Source: Purpureocillium takamizusanense (Eukaryota; Ascomycota; Sordariomycetes; Hypocreales; Ophiocordycipitaceae). Taken from it: a stretch of 64,000 nucleotides of DNA. How positions within the stretch are numbered: the first letter of the stretch is position 1; each line of letters opens with the position of its first letter. Below the pieces are notes generated by a model that ran no database searches, was not told where the DNA came from, and worked only from the letters and a program-made list of their open reading frames with translations. The DNA is taken from NCBI RefSeq assembly GCF_022605165.1, contig NC_063068.1, positions 4,898,001 to 4,962,000 of the forward strand, read 5' to 3'. A program made the translations under genes and the position numbers. Shown here piece after piece: positions 44,611 to 54,812 of the stretch.

Positions 44611-47184
44611 TCAGCGAGGTGCTCCTCCGCCCTGCGTCATCTGCGACGGATCGATACCGGCCCACCTCATGTCAATCATCTGACCCTGCATCTGCGGGGC
44701 CATGGCTTGGTGCATCTGGTACTGAACAGGATGCTGCTGTGCCGCCCTCTGCATCCGCTGTCTTTTTCGTAGACGCTCCAGAGTCTGGCCGACACTCTCC
44801 TCGACGTGCCTCTTCAACCCTTCCGCGTCCATCCAGCGCGTGCCGTATATGCCTAGCGTCTGAGGGATCCGCTCAAGACACCAAATACTTCTTTTGAGGT
44901 TTTCGCCCGCTGCATCGCCCTGCGGCAGGTGGCGACGGGGTATCGGAGGAGCAGGAGCAGAGCCTGGCAACGTTGCTGGAGGGGCAATCAGGACCCCAGA
45001 TAGCACCAGGTCCTCCGCATCATTGAGGACCGCAATGAACTGGTTCGCCATGAAATAAACCTTCCAGGCGTCCAGATACGTATAGAACGCCTGACTCAGC
45101 CCGGCATGTGCTGTGTCGTACATGCTGTCGAGGTAGGCCAGGGAATACTCAAAGATGAGCTTTCGTGCATAGTTGCTCAGGTCCGGTGCTCTGGAGGACG
45201 GAGCGATGCAGTAGACATAGCTGTACCAGAGCTCCTGCTCGAACATGCGTCGCGTGCCCATCGAAAGGGTGCTGGGCAGCTTCTCACCCCAGTCCCTCAT
45301 GTCCAAGCATATCTGCCAGACAAACGCCAACGGGTGGGCAAATGGCGGCGCTCTTGATTGGTAGAGTTCCTGGTACCAGTATGACTGTGCGCGGCGAAGC
45401 TGAAACAAGAGTTGAGCCTGGTCCGCTGACTGCGGGCCCGACATGGGCCCCGAGAGCGACTCTTTGCGTGGTGCGTCTCTGGTGCCTGGCAGTTGAACAT
45501 TGACGGACTCATCGGTGAAAGAGAAGGTTCGGGTCTGAGCCATGCTGATGACGCTGCGGTTGCGGTGGTCAGCGCCGCGCCATATAGAGGGCAAAAGAAG
45601 TCCACTCACCGATCCAACGCATAAGTGCAGTAGAAGATCTTGCGTCTCATGTCCAAGGCGGACTTGTCCGACACCGACGACGATGGCGGATCTTGGTGAA
45701 GGCCCACGTCAACGACTGCGCGCGTGGTGAAGCCAATGAGATGCCAGCTGTCGAAGTGGGCTGGATCCAACAAGGAATAGATGGTAAGCAGCAGTAGTGA
45801 TTGGATCTGCGTGATGTACCCGGGCGTGAGCGCCTTGTCGGCGTGGCTCAAGGCCTTGGAGACGAAATCAATGCCCTGGCGATAGTAGTCGTCGTTGATT
45901 TTTTGGCTTTGGACTGTCGCACCGATGGCAAGCACCATGTACAAGAGCCAGAAATCCGAATCCTTGACGACCCGGTGGTCTTGTTGATACACATCGTCGA
46001 GGATGGTCCACAAAGCCGTTTCTGAGAAGCATGGGAAAAGGGCGTAGACACTCCGCATAAACGCCTGGACCAGGTCCAGGGCTACCTGTCTGGGGGGCAA
46101 GTTGGGTTTCCTAGGCTCGGGAATATCGTCGTTGGTTGTCGCAGCCAAAACGAGCCTCGCAAAAGTAATGTTGCCGGCTGACGGCTCGAAGTCTCGTGTC
46201 ACGGCATCAACAGACCTATGGCGAGTCAGAGTCAGCATGCTACGGTGTGGCAGCTTCGTTAACAGTCATGGCTGACGCACAAAGATCCAAAGTCTGAAAC
46301 AATGGAGTTGACGTCGTGGTTCTCACGGTTCTTGGCAGCCTTGCGATGAATGGCCGCCCTGATGGTGGCAAGCGAGTCCCTCCTGTCGACTTCGGGTACG
46401 GTTGACGCGTCCGGATCATGCTGAGCAACCGAGGCCTTGCGCGACTTGGCGTACTGCAGGCGTCTTTCGAGCTTTTCGATGCGCAGCTCAAGTGCGGCGA
46501 CATAGCTTGCGACGGGCGTTAGTCGGCTAGGCTCATCAAGGTGTGCGAAGTCGACGGTGGGCCTACCTCCGTTCCTTGCCTCTAGCAAACTGATCGTTGG
46601 CTGCAGAGCATTCGCTCTGGCGGCCTGCCTTTTCACAGGCAGTGCAAGCAGGCAATTTGCCGTCACACTAGCGGGATAGCGGTCAGCAACGCAACGGCTC
46701 GCGCACAGGGAGGAAGCGCCGAGGATGCGACGACGGCTTTGGCTTCTCGCACCTTGACCTTGGCGAGACGACCTAATGGCAAGAATGTCAGGGCGCGTGC
46801 ACGGCGGACGGGGGCGGTTGCCTGGGACTCACATCGCGAGCAAGCTGAGACGGGCCGCGAGACCCTGAGAAGGGGATTCCGCGAGAAGCTGGTGCGGGGC
46901 ATGGCGCCGCTCGCGCTTGATGGAGGGGCTTCCGTGATGGTGATGTCGTCGTCGGGCGCAGCGTGTGTCGAGGCGAGTTGCTGCGTTTGCGCGGAGTGAC
47001 AAACTGCGCGCCTTGCAACAGGTCGGCAAAGGTTGGTGACGGAGCTGCCGAAATGCGTCGCAAATGTATGATGTGCAGCGAGCGGCAACGACGCGGTGAT
47101 GATGCGCTTGCTGGGCTGGAGCCGACGCACGCCAGCTGGCAGCGGATGGAGACTGGATTCGGGAGTCGAGGCAACTGGAGCCAC
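44611..47184 (-). CDS. Zn(II)2Cys6 transcription factor with fungal-specific regulatory domain (regulator A)
   Basis: Six exons on the minus strand: 47184-46833, 46772-46753 (20 nt), 46667-46567, 46505-46281, 46215-45610 and 45553-44611. That gives 748 residues from the ATG at 47184, or 654 from the in-frame ATG at 46902 (MPRTSFSRNPLLRVSRPVSA); the true start is undecided. The joins restore a zinc cluster CX2CX6CX6CX2CX8C (CSRCRLAKVKC, then DGKLPACTACEKAGRQSEC). A short coiled coil follows (LELRIEKLERRLQYAK), then the fungal-specific domain (FMRSVYALFPCFSETALW, FYCTYALDRVISMAQTRTF). The C-terminus is Gln/Met-rich. It should be a nuclear DNA-binding regulator of CGG-type sites. I cannot name its orthologue. 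It is divergent from regulator B across about 4 kb. Confidence 0.85.
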
Positions 47185-47326
47185 GCTGGGTGGACCAACC
47201 AGACGAACCGACGGGCTGGGGAATGATGATGACCAGGGAGCTTAATCACGCTCCGACATACAGCCTTGGGGTTTGTCGCCTGGCAAACGACATCTCAGGG
47301 CGGCTGCAGAGGAAGGAAAAGAGGAA

Positions 47327-47340
47327 GGGGGGGGGGGGGG
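47327..47340. repeat. G14 homopolymer run
   Basis: Fourteen consecutive G bases just upstream of regulator A, preceded by GGAAGGAAAAGAGGAA. The exact length is prone to sequencing error. Confidence 0.8.
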
Positions 47341-49307
47341 TTGATTGACGAGCGTGGTGGTGGTGGAGGTGGAGGTGCATGACGGTGGTGCAGCGGGTGC
47401 AGCGGGTCGAGGCTCGACTCGCTCGGGATGGCGCTGGGGTACCTTGTCGCACGTTAGCTCCGTACTACCGTAGGTACCTTGGTGGAGGCACTCGGGACGA
47501 GGCTGGCGCTGCTGCCGGCTTCTAACCTACAAGTACCTGGGCTTATTGTGAGGTACCCTAGGTACTTGGGCTGTGGCAGAGCCGGCTAGCGACAGCGGGT
47601 GAGCGCAGCCACCAGAGCACCAGACCTCCCGCTTCCCTGCCCTGCGCAACCCTCACTGAAGCTTTAGGAGAGACGCTTGGCGGAGCGCGGGCTCCCAGGG
47701 CCGGGAAGCCGGCCAGGGCACTATCAAACCCCCCCCGTCAACCAACTATCTACGAAATACATCTATGGAGAAGGGTAGAGGCTTCAATCGTCCTCGAAGA
47801 CACCTCAGGCTTGGCAATGCATGATGTGTCCATTCGTTCCGCCAGCCTCTTCTTGGCCGCGCGGATGGGGTCGGGTCCCTGCGATCCAGGCAGGCCACCC
47901 ACCCCCCACTCACTGCCTCCCAGCTGCGATGCTTCTCTGCAGCTCGGGCTGCCGGATGGGGCAACCAGGCAAGTTGGCGTCGGCACGAGACGAGGCGAGG
48001 CGAGGCGCGGCTGACATGGCTCGGACACGGCCGCCGCCAGCGTTCGGTCCCGGGACAGACACAGAAGTTGCGTCAGCCCGTCTCCAAAACACATGTTTGG
48101 CCCGTCACGGCCATTTTGCTACATGCACTTCGTACTTCGTACGTGCGCAACCTCGGGATGCCCTGAGCTCGAGCGCTCCTGGAGCCGGGACACCGGGACG
48201 CGGCAGGGGTGTCGGATATGCGCATTTGACAGCAGGGCTCGCTGGCGCCAGCTACGGCTTCTCCGATCCCGTAGCAGCCAACAACTGCTGTACATACGTG
48301 TTGTGCTGCTGAGTCGGATCAGATCAGGGCTTGTTGGACGTGCCCGTGCGTGCGTGCTTCGACGACGAGCGTGGAAGCGAGGCGAGACCATCAGTCAGCG
48401 CAAGTTGGGCCATGGCCGATGACAACAGAGCGCGGTGGCTTTGACGCCTTGGCCCTACCTATGACGGGACGACGCCACGACGAGGCTGGAGGCCGCGCTC
48501 TGCTCTTTAAAATAGGGTTTCCGACTAGGAAGCCTCAACCCACTCACACGACGCCGGGCCTGTTGACGCTTCGAAGGAGGCAGGTGGCCCCGAATGGCCC
48601 AAATGGCCCGATGGCTACGGGGCTCCTGCCATCCGGTGACTAATCGGAATCATTGATTTGCTTGACATATTAGGTAGGAAGGAACCACTGATCGGCTATT
48701 TACTATAATGGTTATTGCTTGCGCGGCGTGACGGACACTTGGTCCCTGGGGAAGGCACCAGCCTCCCAAGACGAAGGGAGGCGAGGACAAAGCATCACGC
48801 AAGGCGCGAGTCCTTCCCACGGCCGACCTGAAAGGTGATGGATCATATTGGTATTAGTACTTTGTAGATAGATACCTAGTACCTTGCCTCCTTGACCTTG
48901 AGACGCAAGTAAGGTCTTACTTAGTACCTGTATGCCCCAGCCAAGGCAGGCAAGGTAAGGTACCTTAGCTACCTACCTACTACCTACCAGCAGTGCTTTG
49001 GGGCATCCGATGCCTTGGACACCACGTCGTACTATTTTGCTTTGCGGCTACCAACCTGCCATTGCTCCTCGTCCGAGTATCACGCTGCATCCTCCACCAC
49101 GGATGGGGCGCCGTGCCACCCGGTGAAGGCGACGCAGGAGCATGCATGCCCAAAGCTTACGTTGTTTACAAGTCATGCTGCATGGGGTACCGTGCCGCCC
49201 GCCTGAGTCGATTTTCTCGGCCACCTTGCTAGCTGTATTCGAACGTCCTGGCTTGGAAACGCGATGCTGGCGAGGGAAGAAGACTCACGGAGACGTCCGT
49301 CGGACAG

Positions 49308-49328
49308 GCCGCCGCCGCCGCCGCCGCC
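49308..49328. repeat. (GCC)7 trinucleotide repeat
   Basis: Seven perfect GCC units in the regulator A/B intergenic region. No supported coding frame uses it. Confidence 0.85.
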
Positions 49329-50766
49329 GCTCGGGATAGAGCTCGTTTCTGCTGGTTGGCATCGGACGGCTCTCGCATCCATCCCGTCCTTGCACTCGCC
49401 CACAGCCCATGCTGTAGGCACGCCGCACGTCTGCCCCAGTGCGTGTGTGAGGTGACAAGCACGAACATGTTTTTTTTTATTTTTTTTAGTATGGCAGAGG
49501 AATACCTCAACAAGCCGTACTCTCAAACAGCACCTCGGTCATAAAAGTCGGGCTCTCGCTTACGAGGAACGCAAGCATTGCTCATCCGGGCCACGAAGCT
49601 ACAGGCACCTACGTATAGCTTGGGACAGAGGGTGCTCATGACCGCCAACAGGCCGAGTACCTAATATAAGTATTGCCGGACGCGCGGACGCCGCCCGCCG
49701 TGTGGACGGTGGCCCGCCCTGTCCATCTCTGAGGAAGCGCGCGCCACAGACCCGCAAGCCACTGATCTCCAACGCTCCACACGGCCAGCCCTCTTTCGCC
49801 TGTAGGTACTAATAACCTTAGCACATGCTGACGCGCCTAACAAGAGACGAGGACCCCGGCCTGCCAGCCTGGCGGCCCAGCCTAGGTGCCTGCGTGCCGC
49901 CTTCGGGGCTGCTGGTCCATGCCGCTGCTCCAGCGCTTCCGGGCTCCGCTGGGTTGTGGGAATCTGGCGCTTGACCTGCTGCCCCTCAGGCGGTTGGGCA
50001 CTCACTGAGGTGGAGAATGGAAGCGCTGAAGATGGGTGGGGAGGCTCTCTGGCAGCAGACGCAGGGAGGGTCGCTCTGGCTCACTCGAGGTCACCTCATC
50101 AGCGCGCTCGCTCCATGCACAGTGGGCTCGACTGCCCCCTCCCCTCCCCTGAGTGGCTCTCATTGTCACCTCAGGCTGTGCCTCTCTCGGGAGGGTTCCA
50201 TGACACACAGCCCTGCGCATCGCAGACTGCTGTTTGTTGTACGTAGGCGACGCGCGGTGGTGACTGAGGCGAGGCGGGCCTCGTGGTGATCAAGCTGCAC
50301 TCGAGTTGCTACTATGGCACACCACTGCAGCAGGTACTAAGGCAGCGAGGTCCATTGATCATCAGGGGCGGCTGCGCTGCAATCATCACTACTTGTACCT
50401 GGCAGTAGGTACTAACGTAGTTAGTAGGCACTCTCGCCCGCCCTACTAATGTACGGAAGGTAGGTACTTACTTGCCTATGTTACTTATGAGACAGACAGG
50501 CGCCGCTGACTGTTGCTTCTTCTCCTTCGCGCAGCAGCTCGCGCGCACCCTGGCTCCCTTCGCACCCCGGCTCCCTTCGCACCCCCAATCGACCGACCAC
50601 CCCCACCCCGCCCGCCCGTCCCCGTCTCACCAACATCCCACTTGTACGACGACCGGCCGTCCGTCCGCGATTTCGTCTCCTCCACAAAACGGCCAAAGCA
50701 TTCGAGCAGACCCGACGACTGCTCTTCCACCACAGCGGATTCAAGTCCTGCCTCGACATAGCCCAT

Positions 50767-50835
50767 ATGAATACTGCCGCCTACGCGCGCTCCCTCTTGA
50801 AGTCCGTCTGTCCTGCGCTCCCGCTGCGGGTCTGA
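50767..50835 (+). promoter_or_regulatory. Possible upstream ORF (22 codons) before regulator B
   Basis: ATG at 50767 with a stop at 50833-50835, about 400 bp before the main start and inside the pyrimidine-rich presumptive leader. Only meaningful if the transcript starts upstream. Confidence 0.3.
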
Positions 50836-51115
50836 ACTCTGAACCTTGGACTTCCGCTCGCACGCCCGATCGCCCCCTTCGCCTCGCCTCCGCCGCTGTG
50901 CGCCTGACCGATCGACCAGCGAGTGACAAAGTCTTGCCCATTTCGGCACGGTTCGCGCATCGGACGTCGTGGCTGGGAAACGAGCTATAGAGCCACAATC
51001 TCAGCCTGACTCCTCGGCGCCAGCGCCGTCTCGATAAAGAGCCTCGACGGCGTCCTCGTCATCCTGCGCTCGCTTGCGCCGTTCCGCCCGCTGACCTCCA
51101 TCGAGCCTGCGCCCC

Positions 51116-51148
51116 ATGACTGCCGATAGCTCGCCATACTGTCCTTGA
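51116..51148 (+). promoter_or_regulatory. Possible upstream ORF (10 codons) before regulator B
   Basis: ATG at 51116, stop at 51146-51148, ending 93 bp before the main ATG at 51242. Being so close it is likely to be within the leader. Confidence 0.4.
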
Positions 51149-51241
51149 CCGCGTCTATCGACCGACTTGTCGACCCCTGCCGAGCCCTGATCAGGGCCGC
51201 GCACGCAGCACCACGGGCTGTCTTCCCGGCGAGACTTGCTC

Positions 51242-54181
51242 ATGGATCCGGCGCACATCTTTCGCCAGGGCCCAGCCGGGGTCTTCCCGCAGCAGAACAT
51301 GGCTTACATTCCGCAGCGCTCGCCCTCGTCTCGGGATGAGCTTTCCGACGATGACGGCTCCGGCCAACGCGTGGCTCATACCCTCACTGCCTGCTGTCGT
51401 TGCCGCCAGGTAATGGTCCCCGCTCCGCCCTTCAACCGTGCGCGCCGCGCTCACAGCCGCTCAGAGGAAGACACGATGCGATCCCACGCTGCCTCGCTGC
51501 CTTCCCTGCGAGAGATCCGGGTCCACTTGCGAGTACCTTGACACCGCAAAGGGCAAAAAGATCAACCGCTACTATGTCATCAAACTGCAGGACCGCGTGA
51601 GGGCCCTCGAGGCCGAGCTTGCCCAGTACACCGATGATGCGAACGACTACCCGCGCACCAATGAAGACATTGTCCGTCCTGGTGGCATGATACGCCTCAA
51701 GGCCAGCGACGAAACCCCGCGGTATCTCGGTCCCAGTAGCGGAATAGCCATGTCTCGCCTCCTTATGGAGGAGGCCAAGCGCTACACCGACTCGCAGCGC
51801 ATCTCTGACCTCATCCCTGAGGTGCGGGCGAGGAGTCAGGCGCGGATGCAGTCCATCCAAATGTCCGACCCCGGCAGCGACAGGAAGAGGAGTTATCCCA
51901 TGGTCAGCGACCACCCGGCCGAGGGTCTCCCGAAGCGCGGGACGGTCGACAAGCTGGTCGAGGTTTACAAACAAAAGTGTGAGTCTGCATGCACGCCCGC
52001 GCCTCGCGCCTCGTTTGCTCATAAGTCATGGTAGCACAATTGTTTTGGCCGGTCCTACACGAAAAGGACTTTGACCAAGATCTCGAGGACGTCTACAACG
52101 GCGACACCGATCCCTTTAAAAACTTCACCGTGCGCATTGTCGTCGCCATTAGCATGCAGAAGCTGGATTTGCAGTATGCTGGCTTGGCAGATAGCTACTA
52201 CTTGGCCGCTATGCAGTATGCCGAGGCCGTCATACGCCCCAGGGACTTGAAGACCCTGCAGTGCCTCATCCTGATCGGCCAGTACTCCCTGCAGACACCT
52301 ACGAGAACGCCTGTGTATTACGTGGTTGGGTTTGCGACGCGCATATGCCAGCAGGAGATGATGATGGATGAAAACCCAATCAACGCCAGCGAGCTGGATC
52401 CGAAGACAATTGACATGCGTCGCCGCCTCGGCTGGATTGTCGCCACCATGGAGTTTGGTCTCGCCTATCACATGGGCCGGCCAAGTGGCTTTGCGAGAGG
52501 CGACGACCGCATGGACGCCAAGTTCTTCGCCGATGTCGAGGACGAAAACATCACCCCCCACGGCATCCTGCCGGGCCCGCCGAGTGAACGCAAGCTCATC
52601 GCCATCCACATTTACAGGGCGCGCGCCCTCCAGGCCGAGATCAAGAGAATCTTGTATGAGAAGAAGCGGCCAGAGTCCAAGACCGACATGCATGTTTGGT
52701 ATACCAACATGGAGCGCCAGTTGCAGGAGTGGCTCGAGGCGGCGCCGACGAATCCCCCGTGGTTTAAGCCCTGGTAGGCGACAATGTTTCCTCCGCCAGC
52801 TGTCATGCTACTGTCTACTGACCATGTCCACAGGTTCACCGGATTTTACCACCAGATGCGAATCGTCATGTACAGGCCGTCGCCGCAGGTACCCAAGCCC
52901 TTGCCTCAGAGCGCCAATGTTTGTTTTGAGAGTTCGGCCTATGTCCTCAAGCAGTCCCAAAAGCAGCTTGAAGGTGGCAATGTCTCCATCACGTGGCTGT
53001 TTCTGCTCAGCCTCAACGCCGCCCTCAACGCCATCCTCTGGTCGACGTCATATCCCGAGGTGCGGGCACAGCATCCCAAAGAGGAGGTCGAGGCCATCGT
53101 CGAAATGTCCCTTGAATGCCTGGACAAATGTGTTGGACGCTGGCCCGGCACGGCCTACACATCCGAGCTCTACGGCATCATCTCCAAGGCGTGCTTGCAG
53201 AGCTACGACCTGCGCGACGCCGACAACCAACAGCCCGTCTTCTCCTTCGCCAGCCCGCCTTCGGTCGCTGATCGGCACGCCTCTCCCGAAAACTACGCCA
53301 AATCGGCCAATGCGCCTTACCGGGATGCGCCGCAGTTCAGTCTCGTCTTCGACTCGCCGCCAGAGTCCATGAACACGTATACCTTCGACCCCAACTTCCC
53401 ACCCCACCCCACCTTCCGGTCCAATTCCATATTCCGCAATCCTGCCAGCGGCGACTCCAATGGCCGGAGGTTCTCGTACTTCCCACCCGATTCCACGCAT
53501 TCCGGCGATGCTGCCTTGGATGACATGAGTGCCTCCGGCATCAACCCCAGCCAGGGGGTGACGCCGGACCATGCCTCGAACCAGCTCCCGACGCCGCCCG
53601 AGTCGATCCCGGCAGGCACAGTGCCATCTACGACGCCAAGTGCCGCCCTGTCGTCACCCGGCATGCCGCAGGTCGCTCAGAGCGGCGTGCCCGACGTTGG
53701 CGGGGACACCGGCGTCTTGTCTGTGCAGACGAATATGTCGCCGCCTCCAAAGTACATGGCTCAGCAGCAGCATCAGCCCATGTCCGACTTTTCGGGTCCT
53801 CGTGCCCATAACCAGCCGCCGCCGCCGCAGGTCGCGCCCCAGCAAAAGCCCCTGCCGGCCAACGCCAGCCCAGCCGACTGGTTCTCACCGCCGGCGCCCT
53901 TCATCTCGCCCTACAACTTTGGCCCAATGAGCGGCGGTTTCTTCAACGACGCCATGCCCAACAGCTTCGCCGAGAGCGCCGGCACCGGACTGGGCCTGCA
54001 GGCAATGGGCGTGGGGTTCGACACCATGAGCCCCTTCTCGTTTGTGCCGCCCGGCCGGCAAGGGAGCCTGACGCAGTCGCAGCAAATTGAGCTCATGAAC
54101 ACGCTCGAGACGGAGGGCATGGGCGATATCGACGCCTTCCTCAGTCCCAGCGCTGGCATGGCGGACACGCGGTGGTATTGA
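51242..54181 (+). CDS. Zn(II)2Cys6 transcription factor with fungal-specific regulatory domain (regulator B)
   Basis: Four exons, 51242-51409, 51465-51978, 52035-52773 and 52834-54181, with introns of 55, 56 and 60 bp; 922 residues. The zinc cluster is canonical, CX2CX6CX6CX2CX6C with Cys 51, 54, 61, 68, 71 and 78, and the first intron falls inside it after CCRCRQ. A short linker and coiled coil follow (VIKLQDRVRALEAELAQY). The fungal-specific domain runs from about residue 225 (QLFWPVLHEKDFDQDL, VGFATRICQQEMM, DMRRRLGWIVATMEFGLAYH) to about 600. The last 300 residues are Pro/Gln/Ser-rich, an activation-type region. It should be a nuclear DNA-binding regulator; I cannot assign its targets. 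It is not a close copy of regulator A: cluster spacing, linker and intron positions differ. Confidence 0.9.
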
Positions 54182-54812
54182 AACTGACGTCCACGCCGGG
54201 GTTTGACGGCGGGGCCTCGAGAAATAGATTTTGATTTTTGGAACTGGGTTCGTTTTCGCAAGTTGGATTTCGGAGGCGTTTTTGGGGACTCGGAGCCTCC
54301 AGGGGTAAACCACCTAACCACAGCGGACTATACGTACACGTCGTGAGCAAGGAGCAAATGCGGGAAATACCATTATGCGGGTAGGGCGCTGCTGTTGCGC
54401 ACTACATCGTCGTCGTTACCCTTAGTACTTGGCGTTTACTCAACCTTGTAATGTTGATGTACATCACACCTCACAGAGACTTTCTGTCTCTGATTTGGCC
54501 ATGGCCATGGGTCCCCGGCCTTTTGATGCTGTCTCAAGTTTATTCATCTATTCAGTTCACTCGTCTATGCTTTGTTGTGAAAATAGCCACTCGCACCTCC
54601 CTCGGCTATTCGCCAGAAGCCACTTGGCCTCTGGTGATGCTGTAGATCCCGCTGTGTAGGACGAAGCCGTCACGTAATCATCGACGGCGCTTCTTTCAGG
54701 CCCGTTTATGTTGGGCTCTCCCGCTGGTCGTGGGCAATAAACAAGTTGGCCGACTCGCTGTTCCGCTCCAGCATGTCGGGCACCGTGTCCTGCCGTCAAA
54801 GGCAAGCACATT
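54182..54812. other. Intergenic region between convergent genes
   Basis: 631 bp of 3' flanks of regulator B and the large hypothetical gene. No other feature seen. Confidence 0.6.

Larger units (their letters stand above)
47185..51241. promoter_or_regulatory. 4.1 kb divergent intergenic region between two zinc-cluster regulators
   Basis: No gene can be supported. It carries a G14 run (47327-47340), a (GCC)7 run (49308-49328), a T/A run near 49470-49488 and many TAGGTACC/CTACCTA words (47460-47575, 48865-48990, 49800-49815, 50385-50470). The right end, from about 50480, is C- and T-rich and probably the leader of regulator B, with two small upstream ORFs. Both regulator promoters must lie here. 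Confidence 0.5.

Noticed and set aside
50472..50990. 172-codon frame just upstream of regulator B
   Set aside because: Ser/Pro/Arg-rich translation of the pyrimidine-rich leader with an opposite-strand frame of equal length; no domain.
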